Below, in pieces: positions 1-8,688 of a DNA stretch of 64,000 nucleotides (its first letter is position 1; each line of letters begins with the position of its first letter). This DNA comes from JAAOIF01 sp965206195 (lineage in GTDB: Bacteria; Pseudomonadota; Gammaproteobacteria; PS1; Pseudothioglobaceae): contig CBDBIZ010000008.1 in NCBI GenBank assembly GCA_965206195.1, forward strand, positions 7,984 through 71,983, read 5' to 3'. Under the pieces are notes generated by a model that was given only the letters and a program-made list of their open reading frames with translations, was not told the origin of the DNA and did not search any database. A program made the translations under genes and the position numbers.

Positions 1-285
1 GAATCATACAAGTTAAGACTGATAGGAAGGATAGGTGCGATTCCTCAGAAATATACAGTCCAAGTTCAAAGTGTCTCATCTCCAATTGAATTTAAAAAGT
101 ACACAGAAATGGATTCTTTCCTCAAGAAAGGCGAGCCGAAAATCGACAGCCTTGAGCAAACACAATTCTACAACTACCAAGTCGAATTTACTGATGGTGA
201 CGAGTTTATCCGAGACAACTTAACTTGGGATGAACTGAAAATGATGCATGAGAACTTGAAAGAATTGATCAAGAAGATGGAATAA
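1..285 (+). CDS. C-terminal part of an unrecognised cassette protein
   Basis: An open frame runs from the first base of the window to TAA at 283-285 (94 residues), so the 5' end lies outside the window. The product is hydrophilic and charged, with a lysine-rich end. No family is recognised. It stops 8 bases before an attC-like site and is therefore the last gene of a cassette. That cassette ends in CCCTAAC, so its start, outside the window, should read GTTAGGG. Confidence 0.6.
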   Translation, partial: ESYKLRLIGRIGAIPQKYTVQVQSVSSPIEFKKYTEMDSFLKKGEPKIDSLEQTQFYNYQVEFTDGDEFIRDNLTWDELKMMHENLKELIKKME

Positions 286-293
286 TTAACTGG

Positions 294-410
294 CCCTAAC
301 AAACACTAAAATGAATATGCGAACGGAGCACTCTGATAGGAAAATGCGAATAGGTAAATTCAGTGCTTCTAGTAACTGGGGCGCATACTCATTTTAGTTG
401 AGCGTTAGAT
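294..410 (+). other. attC-like site, type a (117 nt)
   Basis: Begins CCCTAAC and ends GTTAGAT. Inner arms ACTAAAATGAATATGCG and CGCATACTCATTTTAGT are complementary with one mismatch. Same site family as 14450 and 35850. It lies on the far side of the recombinase from the main array. Confidence 0.85.
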
Positions 411-440
411 TTTATTAGTAACCTTTAAAAAAGTAATTAG

Positions 441-2051
441 ATGAAAAACCTAAAAACCAGTTTTCTAGCGATCTTGATGCTCTTGGCTACTTTTTCATGC
501 CAAACAGATGAATTAATCTCACCTCGACTTCCAGAAATCAAAGTTGAGCAAGGAAGATTAAATTTTACTTCGAAAGAAGATTTAAGCTCTTTCTTAAATC
601 AATATGAAGACGTTGAATTTGAGGATGGATTGAAACCACAAATCAGAGAACTCGAACAAGTGGGATTCAAATCTCTTATGCCAACTTTCGAGGAAAGTGA
701 ACAATCTAAAATTGAAGAATATGTGAATTTTAGATTAAATGACTTGGCTAAACGAGGGATGATTGACGAAAATGCCAGAACTTCTTATGACGATGACGAC
801 TTACCCGAAGTTGATATTGACGCCTCATTTGCAGATGAACTTGTTGCTGATCCAAATTTTGCATCAATTCTAAATCAGAACAGAGAAGTTGTTGTGGACG
901 GTACAGTCTACAGATATACTGATTATGGAGTTTTATTCACAAATGTTGAAGCTGCAGAAAGTATCGACCTTGCTATCGATGAAATTAACTCAAACAGACT
1001 TATTCCTGCAACGAATGGCTCTCCATTATTAGTTTCTCATAATGTTTCTTTGCAAAATGAGCTAATCGAACCAATTCAAATAGATGATTGCTTTTTACAT
1101 GCTGCTCGATGTGGTGGTGGAGGCGGATCCGGTGGCTCTGGTGGAAGATCCGGAGGAGGTTCAGGCGGCTCTGGAGGAGGTTCAACAGGACCAACACGAG
1201 ACGAAATTCGTGACAACCTTAAAGTTTGTGAATACCGATCTAATGTATTGAATAAAATATTTGGACCTTCGGAAAAATGCATAGATAAATTCGAAAGTCG
1301 CAAAAGAGTTAAAATAAAAACATGGGCACAGAATTATGTTTTATTTGCCTCCACTGGGGTTAAAATCAAGAGCCAAAGTAGAAGACTAAGAATTTGGTGG
1401 GCTAACAAAATTGATGAGCTTGAATTAGGCTATGCCATTGCCTCATTCAAATACACCGGTATTGGAACATGGCCAAGTTCTGGTGTGGTTAATCCTGTTG
1501 ACTTTCATTACGAACTCAATGGATACATTGTGGATCAATATGGAAGATATGTATCAGGAACTACCCCTGCTCGTAACTTATTCACGAATTTTCCACTCCC
1601 TAATGACCAGCAATTAGTCAAAATATGGGTTTATAAACCAATTCAAGATGTTATCAAGAGCCTAACTGGCAACAGCGTCACGCATTTGGAATATTCAGGA
1701 AAGGATTTCAATAAGGCAGTCCGAAAATTGGTTGAAAATGCGGTAAAAGAACTCAAGAAGAAAGGTAAGAATATCAATGGTAAACCAGAAGCCGTTGTTA
1801 TTTTCGATGATCCAGAATGGAACAATATGAACTTTGTTTACACTAACTGGAAATCACTGAAAACCAATGAAAATAAGATTAGCAAGGTTTTCGATTGGAA
1901 TACAGCCCAAATAGGAATCAAAACAGGAGGATCTAGTACGAATCCAACGTATGGGTCTCCAAAAAAACCTAAGGATTTCAACATAGTTTGCTACGGTATG
2001 GGAAGAAGAGGTTCTACTTGGAGAGGTGGAAGAATAGTATTAACAGATTAA
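441..2051 (+). CDS. Large lipoprotein with Gly/Ser linker, copy 1
   Basis: A 536-residue protein of unrecognised family. Residues 1-20 form a lipoprotein signal peptide with the lipobox around Cys20 (ATFSC). An acidic, helical region follows to about residue 220. A Gly/Ser-rich linker of about 27 residues then leads to a C-terminal domain rich in Trp, Lys and Arg. The layout of anchor, flexible linker and C-terminal domain fits a cell-surface or released effector, but the activity is unknown. It is the first of three genes in a cassette starting GTTAGAT; a second copy lies at 11574-13184. The two copies differ by four residues near the C-terminus (for example Leu/Val in NWKS[L/V]K). Confidence 0.75.
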   Translation: MKNLKTSFLAILMLLATFSCQTDELISPRLPEIKVEQGRLNFTSKEDLSSFLNQYEDVEFEDGLKPQIRELEQVGFKSLMPTFEESEQSKIEEYVNFRLNDLAKRGMIDENARTSYDDDDLPEVDIDASFADELVADPNFASILNQNREVVVDGTVYRYTDYGVLFTNVEAAESIDLAIDEINSNRLIPATNGSPLLVSHNVSLQNELIEPIQIDDCFLHAARCGGGGGSGGSGGRSGGGSGGSGGGSTGPTRDEIRDNLKVCEYRSNVLNKIFGPSEKCIDKFESRKRVKIKTWAQNYVLFASTGVKIKSQSRRLRIWWANKIDELELGYAIASFKYTGIGTWPSSGVVNPVDFHYELNGYIVDQYGRYVSGTTPARNLFTNFPLPNDQQLVKIWVYKPIQDVIKSLTGNSVTHLEYSGKDFNKAVRKLVENAVKELKKKGKNINGKPEAVVIFDDPEWNNMNFVYTNWKSLKTNENKISKVFDWNTAQIGIKTGGSSTNPTYGSPKKPKDFNIVCYGMGRRGSTWRGGRIVLTD

Positions 2052-2061
2052 TAAGTTTCAT

Positions 2062-2093
2062 CACTTGGTCGGCATTTCTTAGCCGACCAAGTG
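2062..2093 (+). terminator. 12-bp perfect hairpin between genes 1 and 2 of the cassette
   Basis: CACTTGGTCGGC and GCCGACCAAGTG form a perfect 12-bp stem with an 8-nt loop, followed by ATTTAAGTTTTT. This looks like an intrinsic terminator or attenuator just after the stop of the large lipoprotein. The corresponding hairpin at 13195 keeps the stem but has a different loop. Confidence 0.55.
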
Positions 2094-2110
2094 ATTTAAG
2101 TTTTTCCAGT

Positions 2111-2680
2111 ATGACTAGAATATCAATAATACTTTCTTTGGCTGCTTATATGTTTGTCAGCAAAGCCTCAGGTCAGTCAAAAGAAAACTACTTTAAAATA
2201 GATGGCGGCTATTTATCAGGAATTGGCAATATCAATTATGATAATCAAGTTGAATTCGTTAATCAAAGTAAAGCTTTTAGACTAAGAATATCTTATGGCA
2301 TTTTTGTTAATTCTAAAACTTCAGTAGGATTAGGCTTAGGGTTAGACGGATATCATAATCCACAACACAATACTCTGCCAGTCTTCCTCGAAGTGAGAAG
2401 ATTTATAAGTAGTGATGAGAACTCTCTATTCGCTTTTTTGAATTTAGGTACTGCTCTAAAAATCAGTCAGGAATTCGAGAAAGGATTTCATTTCTCATCC
2501 GGACTTGGATATATAATAAAAAGAAGAAAAATAAGTTTTCTTCCTGCGATTGGAATAAACATTCAAAATATAGCTGATGGTAGGGCAATTTTAATAGACC
2601 CTTCAACAAATCAAGTTGAATTCATTAACTCTAAGATAACGCTGAGCAGTCTTTCATTTAATCTTGGAATTCAGTTTTGA
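2111..2680 (+). CDS. Outer-membrane beta-barrel-like protein, copy 1
   Basis: A 189-residue protein. The ATG at 2111 is chosen because it starts a typical Sec signal peptide (MTRISIILSLAAYMFVSKASG); the longer reading frame begins inside the previous gene. The mature part has alternating Gly/aromatic strands (GLGLGLDGY, SSGLGYI, FNLGIQF) and a terminal Phe, as in small Bacteroidota outer-membrane barrels. It is gene 2 of the cassette and overlaps gene 3 by the stop/start TTGA. Identical in its mature part to the copy at 13244. Confidence 0.7.
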   Translation: MTRISIILSLAAYMFVSKASGQSKENYFKIDGGYLSGIGNINYDNQVEFVNQSKAFRLRISYGIFVNSKTSVGLGLGLDGYHNPQHNTLPVFLEVRRFISSDENSLFAFLNLGTALKISQEFEKGFHFSSGLGYIIKRRKISFLPAIGINIQNIADGRAILIDPSTNQVEFINSKITLSSLSFNLGIQF

Positions 2681-3197
2681 AGAAAACAAACCTTTTCCTT
2701 CTAGTACTTTTTACAGCATGTTCAAGTACCAAAATAATTAAGTATTCTGCTCTCCCTCAAATAGTTGTGGGAGAAGAAATTCTTATGATGGACATTAAAA
2801 ATTTACCTGAAATCCAACAATACAATTTGTTTCAAACTGGCAGTAAAATTCTGTCTGAATCAAATAAATTGAAATTTATTCCAGAACTTGAATATGATCT
2901 AGCAAATGAAGGCATTGGTAAAGAGCAATTTTACCGTAACTCTGTCCCCGACTCCATAATTTCCATTCTTGCAACTAAAACGAATAGCCGCTACATTTTA
3001 TATGTTAAGAAGATTAGTTCGAAAAAAGGGGCGGCTTTTGGCTCTTACACTCCTCTAGAACTAGATAAGTATAACTCACATTATTATCAAGAAAGCGAAA
3101 CAAATAGTGCCAGCCTACTTTTCAGAATAATCGATACAAAAGTTAATTTGACTGAAAGCAAATTTCAGATCAATACGAAGATTAATCCTTTGATCAT
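2677..3197 (+). pseudogene. Small lipoprotein, truncated by IS3 copy A
   Basis: Starts with TTG overlapping the previous stop (TTGA), which suggests translational coupling. It has a lipoprotein signal with lipobox LFTACS. It matches the intact 211-residue copy at 13810-14445 up to position 3197, where the IS3 element begins. About 38 C-terminal residues and the cassette attC are lost. Confidence 0.85.
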
Positions 3198-3227
3198 TGG
3201 ACTTGCGACAAAAAAGTGGACAAATAG

Positions 3228-4081
3228 TTAAGCGCATTTTGAATAATTGATTTTTCCATATTGTTCGGGAGTTTTGTATCCCAGGTATGCGTGTTTTCTT
3301 TTTCTATTGTACCATATTTCAATAAACTCGAAGACCTCTCTTCTGGCTTGTAGTATGGAATTGAACCGAATATGTTTGACCATTTCAGATTTGAGTATTT
3401 TAAAGAAATTCTCGGCTACAGCATTGTCCCAACAATTTCCCTTTCGACTCATACTTTGAATCACTTGATGGTTTTTGAGTTCATTGCTAAAAGCATAAGA
3501 GGCATACTGTACGCCTTGATCTGAGTGGAAGATCATCCCGGGTTTGACCACCCTGTTTTGTCTGGCCATCTTCCATGCAGCCATTATGGTGACTTGAGTT
3601 GTCATGGAGGTGCTGGTTGACCATCCAATAACCTTTCTGTCGAATAAATCCATGATAGTGGTCAAATAAACCCATCCCTGATCTGTTGGCAGATACGTGA
3701 TATCAGACACCCATTTTTGAGAGGGTTCCAAGGCATGGAAGTCCCTGTTTAGGATATTTTCAGCCACAGGAAAGTTATGCCTGGAGTCTGTTGTAGTTCC
3801 TCTGAACTTCTTACATGTAATGCTCTTGAGCCCCTCTGCACGCATGATACGAGCTACCCTGGGGCGAGAAACTATCCAGCCAAGATCATCTCATCGGTAA
3901 TCTTTGGACTCCCATACCTGCCTTTACTACCCTGATATAAATCTTTGATCTGTCTGGTAACCTCTGTTCTTTCAATGGACCTTCGTGACGGCTCTCGTCC
4001 TAGCCACTCATAATAACCACTCCTGCTTACTTTAAAAGCCTGACACATCTTCTCAACACCAAATTTGTGGTTGTAATCCAT
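3228..4081 (-). pseudogene. IS3 transposase OrfB, frameshifted
   Basis: The DDE integrase-core half of an IS3 transposase. A 4-bp deletion near 3883 splits the frame into a 69-residue N-terminal piece (to 3872) and a 205-residue piece (3228-3845). The latter still contains DITYLP, HSDQG and NAVAENFF. It is probably inactive unless complemented by the intact copies at 27822, 30776 and 46979. Confidence 0.9.
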
Positions 4082-4395
4082 TATGAATTTGAATATTTGT
4101 TGTCTCCCTTGGAGAAGATGCTTATGGCCTTTTTTAGAATCTCTCGTTCTATTTGGGCATCCTTTAATTCCTTTTTCAGCTTGGCTACCTCTTTCTGTTC
4201 AGGGGTCATATTGACATTGCCATGACCAGAAAAACTTCCGGCTCCAAATTGTTCGTGTTCTCGTTTCCATCTGCAAACCAACTCTGACCGTATCCCTAAT
4301 TCATCAGCTATTTCCTTAGGGGGCTTACCTCTCAAACACAGAATGACTACCATTTCCTTGAACTCTTTATCGAAGTATCTTCTTTCTCTTTTCAT
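4081..4395 (-). CDS. IS3 transposase OrfA, copy A
   Basis: A 104-residue protein with an N-terminal helix-turn-helix (PKEIADELGIRSELVCRWKR) and a C-terminal leucine-zipper-like helix. It has one substitution, Ile for Asn in VV[N/I]LCL, compared with the other three copies. Its stop overlaps the orfB start (TAATG). Confidence 0.9.
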   Translation of the reverse strand: MKRERRYFDKEFKEMVVILCLRGKPPKEIADELGIRSELVCRWKREHEQFGAGSFSGHGNVNMTPEQKEVAKLKKELKDAQIEREILKKAISIFSKGDNKYSNS

Positions 4396-4455
4396 ATACA
4401 GTAAATTTAGCTTTAACGAGCTTAACTTACTGTCCAGTCAAATGTAGCAGCTCCA

Positions 4456-4755
4456 GGATGGGCAGAAAAAAGGAATGCTTTAGTTGGCTTTCGTACTATT
4501 ATGGCATTTAGGAGTGATGAAACTTGGAAATTTGCTAATCAAAATTTTTTCAAATTTTTGCTCATTACTACTATGGTAACGTTTTTACTACATACTATTA
4601 TATATGCTATATTCAAAGATTATGCAATGGCGACTAATTATTCAAGACTTTTTTTTGGATCTTCTTTTTTAGGTTTAGCATTACTTCTAGAAATCATTAT
4701 GATTTTTAAATTCAATTGGAAGGGTGAACTAAGTAATTGTTACGAAATAGATTGA
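4456..4755 (+). pseudogene. SdpI-like immunity protein, 5' truncated
   Basis: Translation from 4456 gives GWAEKRNALVGFRTIMAFRS and a hydrophobic tail ending FKFNWKGE. This closely parallels the intact SdpI-like protein at 45666-46064 (GYRTIMSFRS, IKFNWKGE). GYRT/GFRT followed by S is the SdpI family signature. The N-terminus was removed at the IS3 junction, and the ISAzo13 element begins near the C-terminus (about 4735). It is a remnant of a third SDP-type operon. The ATG at 4501 could still allow a short product. Confidence 0.75.
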
Positions 4756-6005
4756 CTATTGTATATTTTTCATCGAACTTCACAGAATGGAAGACGAAAA
4801 ATTACTGAAGAAGATCAATCTGGTACTGCCTTGTTTAAATGAGGGTCAGAAACGTATTTACCTTGCCTCAGAAGCTGAGTTTTTAGGCCGTGGGGGTAAA
4901 AGGAAGATAGAAAAATTGACTGGGGTTTCGCATAATACAATCAACAAAGGTATAAGCGAATTGGGGGCAAAAGACCACCTATTGGTAAACCGACCTTTGA
5001 GGAAAGTCGGGGCAGGGAGAAAGAAAAAAGTAACTGGTCTGGTATGGGAAAAGATAAAGCAATTCATAGAGCCCCATACACGTGGGGAGCCCCAATCAGC
5101 CTTACAATGGGTCAGTAAAAGCCTGAGGAATATTGAGTCCGCCCTTAAGGGCTCGGGTGTAAACATAAGCCACAGGGTGATTGGAGAGGCATTGAAAACC
5201 CATGGCTTTAGTTTACAAGCTAACCGAAAGACTTATGAAGGTAAGGGGCATAAAGACAGGGATGCTCAATTTGAACACATAAATAACAAGGTCAATCAAT
5301 ACTTAAAGAGAAACCAGCCTGTTGTTTCGGTAGACGCAAAAAAGCGAGAGTTGATTGGCAATTACAAAAACAATGGGTCAGAATGGAACCCAAAGGGATC
5401 ACCTTCAAAAGTAAACGCTTATGATTTTCTTACAGATGCCGAAGGGGTGGCCATACCTTATGGGGTTTATGACCTGAAAGAGAACAAAGGTTGGGTCAAT
5501 GTTGGCATCACAAAGGATACAGCCGAATTTGCCGTCCAAAGTATCAGGAATTGGTGGTATGAGATGGGTATTTATTATCATAACAATGCTGATTCACTAC
5601 TTATTACCGCAGATGGGGGTGGCAGTAACGGTTCCAGGAACAGGCTATGGAAATATGAGCTGCAAAAATTGGCCAATGAAGCAGGGTTGACCATAGAGGT
5701 TGTTCATTTCCCACCAGGCACAAGCAAATGGAATAAAATAGAACACCGCTTGTTTTCTTATATTTCCAAGAACTGGAGAGGAAGGCCTTTGGTCAGTTAT
5801 GAGGTAATGATCAAATTAATAGGGGCCACAAAAACAAACAAAGGACTTGAAGTTGATTGCCAAATAGATAAGGGTTCTTACAAAACAGGTATCAAAATAA
5901 GTGATGAAAAAATGGAAAACATCAGTATCTCCCCAAGTGCTTTTCATGGGGAATGGAATTATTCTATTAGCCCTCAGTAATGGTCATATTATTTAGTAAC
6001 AATTC
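4735..6005 (+). mobile_element. ISAzo13-family element
   Basis: About 1.27 kb carrying one transposase. Imperfect inverted ends are AATTGTTACGAAATA at the left and, on the reverse strand, AATTGTTACTAAATA at the right. CTAAG(T) occurs on both sides (4729-4734 and about 6006-6011), consistent with a 5-6 bp target duplication. It inserted where an sdpI fragment meets the convergent zinc-ribbon gene. Confidence 0.8.
4787..5980 (+). CDS. ISAzo13-family transposase
   Basis: A 397-residue transposase. The N-terminal helix-turn-helix region (to about 75) contains TGVSHNTINKGISEL. The DDE catalytic core includes SVDAKKRELIGNYKNNG, ITADGGGSNGSRNRLW and FPPGTSKWNKIEHRLFS, the family's characteristic D, D and E blocks. 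Length is normal for the family and the frame is intact, so it may be active. It is the only member in the window. Confidence 0.93.
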   Translation: MEDEKLLKKINLVLPCLNEGQKRIYLASEAEFLGRGGKRKIEKLTGVSHNTINKGISELGAKDHLLVNRPLRKVGAGRKKKVTGLVWEKIKQFIEPHTRGEPQSALQWVSKSLRNIESALKGSGVNISHRVIGEALKTHGFSLQANRKTYEGKGHKDRDAQFEHINNKVNQYLKRNQPVVSVDAKKRELIGNYKNNGSEWNPKGSPSKVNAYDFLTDAEGVAIPYGVYDLKENKGWVNVGITKDTAEFAVQSIRNWWYEMGIYYHNNADSLLITADGGGSNGSRNRLWKYELQKLANEAGLTIEVVHFPPGTSKWNKIEHRLFSYISKNWRGRPLVSYEVMIKLIGATKTNKGLEVDCQIDKGSYKTGIKISDEKMENISISPSAFHGEWNYSISPQ

Positions 6006-6013
6006 CTAAGTTG

Positions 6014-6418
6014 TTATTTCTTCCAGATTTCAAACGACAATTTATCCATATAATCCTGTCTGCTCACGATCAACACTTTTTTTATATCTCTCTCCCAAGT
6101 AGGAGAAAATGCATAGTCATATACCAGGTAATATAAGCCCTGGTTTGTCTTGAATAGTCCAGAGAAGTGGCGATAATCGTATCCCATTTGATCTAGTACT
6201 TCCTTTCGCACAGTGGCCTTTCCTTGGGGGCAAAGCATCTTGAGAATTCGTCGATTTGATCGTATCTGACGATTAGTTTGCTGAATCAACCGCTCGTCAT
6301 CTGCTTTGTACTGGTTGTTGTACACATTGCGGCAATAGGCATCACAAAATCGCTTGTCAGTCCTTCCTACAAGTGATTTGCCACATTTTCTACATGATCT
6401 TGTACTGAAATTTTCCAT
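6014..6418 (-). CDS. Zinc-ribbon protein divergent from the recombinase
   Basis: A 134-residue basic protein with an N-terminal CRKCGKSL and CDAYC pair forming a probable zinc ribbon (residues 9-30). An Arg/Lys-rich helical region and a C-terminal globular part follow. Similar small zinc-ribbon proteins are common in Bacteroidota; the function is unknown. It is transcribed away from the recombinase and shares a 75-bp intergenic region containing an inverted repeat, so it could be co-regulated with it. That link is inference. Confidence 0.7.
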   Translation of the reverse strand: MENFSTRSCRKCGKSLVGRTDKRFCDAYCRNVYNNQYKADDERLIQQTNRQIRSNRRILKMLCPQGKATVRKEVLDQMGYDYRHFSGLFKTNQGLYYLVYDYAFSPTWERDIKKVLIVSRQDYMDKLSFEIWKK

Positions 6419-6427
6419 TTTTATAAA

Positions 6428-6453
6428 TACTTATAGTCGAATATAAGTACTTA
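6428..6453. promoter_or_regulatory. Inverted repeat in the recombinase/zinc-ribbon intergenic region
   Basis: TACTTAT, 8 nt, then ATAAGTA, followed by the overlapping palindrome TAAGTACTTA. It sits in the only intergenic space between two divergent genes and is a plausible operator controlling either one. No canonical TAnnTTTG box is clear here. Confidence 0.4.
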
Positions 6454-6493
6454 TTAATGCAGTTATATTATCACAATATTTTTTTATTGCCTC

Positions 6494-7366
6494 ATGCCAA
6501 CTACCGAACTGGTAACTCCCGTGTTGAATGATTATCAACATGCGCTGTTGATGATGGAAACGAAATTGAAGGTGAAGCGCTACAGTGCGTCCACCCAGCA
6601 TGTCTATCTAAGCATGCTTCGGGCTTTTTTAAAAAATGTGTATCCAAAGCCCCTGTACCAACTCAGCACTGCAGACGTGATGGTCTATCACAGACACTTA
6701 ATAGAGGAGCGAAGAATTTCCAGATCTTCTCAGAATCAAAGTATAAATGCTATAAAATTCTATTTGGAGCACGTTTTAGGGTGGGATCGTCAAATTTTCA
6801 AATTGGATCGTCCAAAGAAAGTGGAGAGATTGCCACAGGTATTGAGCCTTGAAGAAGTCCGGGCCATATTAAAAGTCACCACTAATGTGAAGCACAAAGC
6901 GATGCTAACAACGCTCTATTCGGCGGGATTGCGGATAGGCGAACTACTCAATCTGCGCATTCAAGATATTGATTCTCACCATATGCGAATCTGGGTCAGA
7001 GAGGGCAAGGGGGTAAAAGATCGTATGACAGTACTATCTCCGCATCTTTTAAAGCTTCTTAGGCTCTATTATAAGCAATATAAGCCCAAGCAGTATCTTT
7101 TTGAGGGACCTAACGGCGTACCCTATTCCGCAACGAGTGTTCGCAAAGTACTCTACCGATCAACGATGCGTGGTGGCATACGAAAACAGATCGTACCACA
7201 TACCCTGCGACACAGCTTTGCGACGCATCTACTCGAAAATGGAGTGAATTTGCGATATATCCAAACATTGCTGGGCCACACAAGCACCAAAACCACTGAA
7301 ATCTACACGCACGTGAGTACCAAAAAGCTGGATGAAATAAAAAGCCCGTTAGATTTCATGCAATGA
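6494..7366 (+). CDS. Tyrosine recombinase at the head of the cassette array (integrase-like, no IntI insertion)
   Basis: A 290-residue tyrosine recombinase with an N-terminal SAM-like core-binding domain (about 13-95) and a C-terminal catalytic domain (about 112-285). Visible catalytic residues are Arg147 (SAGLRIGELL), Lys172 (REGKGVKDR), His236 and Arg239 (HTLRHSFATHLLE), His262 (LLGHTS) and Tyr271 (IYTHV). The C-terminal SPLD resembles IntI ends. However, the stretch between Lys172 and His236 is short and lacks the roughly 20-30 residue extra segment that classical IntI uses to bind folded attC. It therefore resembles XerC/XerD or archaeal XerA in size. It is co-oriented with the cassettes and its stop is 50 nt from the first G^TT. 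The most economical reading is that it moves the cassettes, but it may instead be a bystander with an integrase encoded elsewhere. Confidence 0.9.
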   Translation: MPTTELVTPVLNDYQHALLMMETKLKVKRYSASTQHVYLSMLRAFLKNVYPKPLYQLSTADVMVYHRHLIEERRISRSSQNQSINAIKFYLEHVLGWDRQIFKLDRPKKVERLPQVLSLEEVRAILKVTTNVKHKAMLTTLYSAGLRIGELLNLRIQDIDSHHMRIWVREGKGVKDRMTVLSPHLLKLLRLYYKQYKPKQYLFEGPNGVPYSATSVRKVLYRSTMRGGIRKQIVPHTLRHSFATHLLENGVNLRYIQTLLGHTSTKTTEIYTHVSTKKLDEIKSPLDFMQ

Positions 7367-7385
7367 GTTACCTTTGAAAAGGTGG

Positions 7386-7422
7386 GTAACACACATTAAT
7401 GTGTGTTACGCCATAGTTATAT
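7386..7422 (+). other. Candidate attI-like site with 24-nt perfect palindrome
   Basis: Immediately after the recombinase stop, 7386-7409 is a perfect palindrome (each arm GTAACACACATT). It is preceded by GTTACC (7367-7372) paired with GGTAAC (7385-7390), and followed by GTTATAT at 7416, where the first cassette begins. There is no gene between the recombinase and the first cassette. The alternative is a bidirectional terminator. Confidence 0.6.
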
Positions 7423-7439
7423 GGTATTAAAAAAACAGA

Positions 7440-8681
7440 ATGATAAAAACAAACTTTACTGTTCTATTCATATTACTCATTCAAACAATATTTGGACAAA
7501 ATAGAACTGACTATTTATCTAATAATAGTATTGATTTAAGAAAAAATAGACCAGCAATAACTGAAAAAAAATTTAATATTATTGGTTTTGGAGCATTACA
7601 CGGAAGTGCTAAAACCTATGACGCAGAATTAAATTTAGTAAGTTCATTGGTAGAAAAAAATATTTTTGATTATTATATAATCGAAACCAATTATAGTCAA
7701 GCATACTATTTTCAAGAATACCTTAAAACAGGGGATGAAAAATTATTACAAGAACTAACCCTTTCTTTTCAAACTATGGTTTCTCAAGAAGGAACAATCG
7801 AAACTTTTAATCATTGGAAAAATATTCGAGAATTAAGCCTAAGACATCCGAATATACCAATTAAAATTATAGGCTGTGATGTAATAAACGAATACCGTTT
7901 TCCAATTAAACATATTTTGCATTTAACAACAGGTAATAGTATTTGGAATGAACGAGAAAAACTAGAAAAAGTAAGCCTTCAAGAAAATTTAGACTTGTCA
8001 ATATGGAATAAAGAAATAAATTCAATAGTTAAATCTTTCGTTCAAGATTATTTGACAAACAAGGAGGAATACAAAGAACTAATTACTGACATTGAAATTT
8101 TTGATCATATTATTAGCAATATCAATCACAATTTTGAAGACAAAAGAGAAAGAGAAAAAATCATCTTTGAAAACTATATGTTTTTACATAAAAAGTTAAA
8201 CCTATCTGATAAAAAACAATTTGCAAAATACGGTTATTTTCATATTCAAAAAGAACGTGAAGGAAATTACCCATCATTTTTTACTCGGCTAATAGAAAAT
8301 AAAGTTTACGAAAGAAATAACGTAATAACGATAATGGGTTATCTAACAAAAAGCAAAGTCCTTTGGGACAAAAAATATGATAAAAAAGGAGATTACAAAA
8401 CCTATACAACTAAATCAGGTTATGGTATTGCGGACTATTGGAAAGAGTACTTTAAAGGAATTAAATATCTAAAAAAGTCAAGTCTTTCTGATTTAACTAT
8501 GTTTAAACTAAATGGAGAAAACTCACCTTATTTACTTGGGACAGATTTAGTAGAGATTAAAATGTTTCTCAAAGATTACAACACAACTAAACTAGAAGGT
8601 AAAAACACTTTGCAGTTCGTAGATTACGCTATATTGATTAGCAACTCTAAAGAACAAGTGCCAATCGAAGAAATGAAATAA
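7440..8681 (+). CDS. Erythromycin-esterase-like secreted protein, copy 1
   Basis: A 413-residue protein with a Sec signal peptide (MIKTNFTVLFILLIQTIFGQ). GFGALHGSAKTYDAELN and a following YYIIETNYSQAYYFQEYL recall the GxxHG...E pattern of the erythromycin esterase (EreA)/ChaN-Tiki hydrolase fold. The real substrate is unknown and this does not establish macrolide resistance. It is the first cassette after the recombinase, starting GTTATATGGT and ending ACCATATAAC. The protein is identical to copy 3 and differs from copy 2 at two residues. Its attC (60 nt) differs from that of copies 2 and 3. Confidence 0.8.
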   Translation: MIKTNFTVLFILLIQTIFGQNRTDYLSNNSIDLRKNRPAITEKKFNIIGFGALHGSAKTYDAELNLVSSLVEKNIFDYYIIETNYSQAYYFQEYLKTGDEKLLQELTLSFQTMVSQEGTIETFNHWKNIRELSLRHPNIPIKIIGCDVINEYRFPIKHILHLTTGNSIWNEREKLEKVSLQENLDLSIWNKEINSIVKSFVQDYLTNKEEYKELITDIEIFDHIISNINHNFEDKREREKIIFENYMFLHKKLNLSDKKQFAKYGYFHIQKEREGNYPSFFTRLIENKVYERNNVITIMGYLTKSKVLWDKKYDKKGDYKTYTTKSGYGIADYWKEYFKGIKYLKKSSLSDLTMFKLNGENSPYLLGTDLVEIKMFLKDYNTTKLEGKNTLQFVDYAILISNSKEQVPIEEMK

Positions 8682-8688
8682 AAACACC

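Larger units (their letters stand above)
3198..4455 (-). mobile_element. IS3-family element, copy A (orfB damaged)
   Basis: Ends match the other three copies: TGGACTTGCGACA at the left, and the reverse complement TGGAGCTGCTACA at the right. It is 1258 bp against 1262 bp in the others because of a 4-bp deletion (GCAA) in orfB near 3883. The flanks do not form a target duplication: left is the truncated lipoprotein, right is an sdpI fragment. Homologous recombination or deletion has therefore joined unrelated sequences through this IS. Confidence 0.93.

Noticed and set aside
1076..1303. Pro-rich ORF on the minus strand opposite the Gly/Ser linker (also 12209-12436)
   Set aside because: It is the antisense reading of a GGN-rich linker; no start context, and the plus-strand lipoprotein is clearly the gene.
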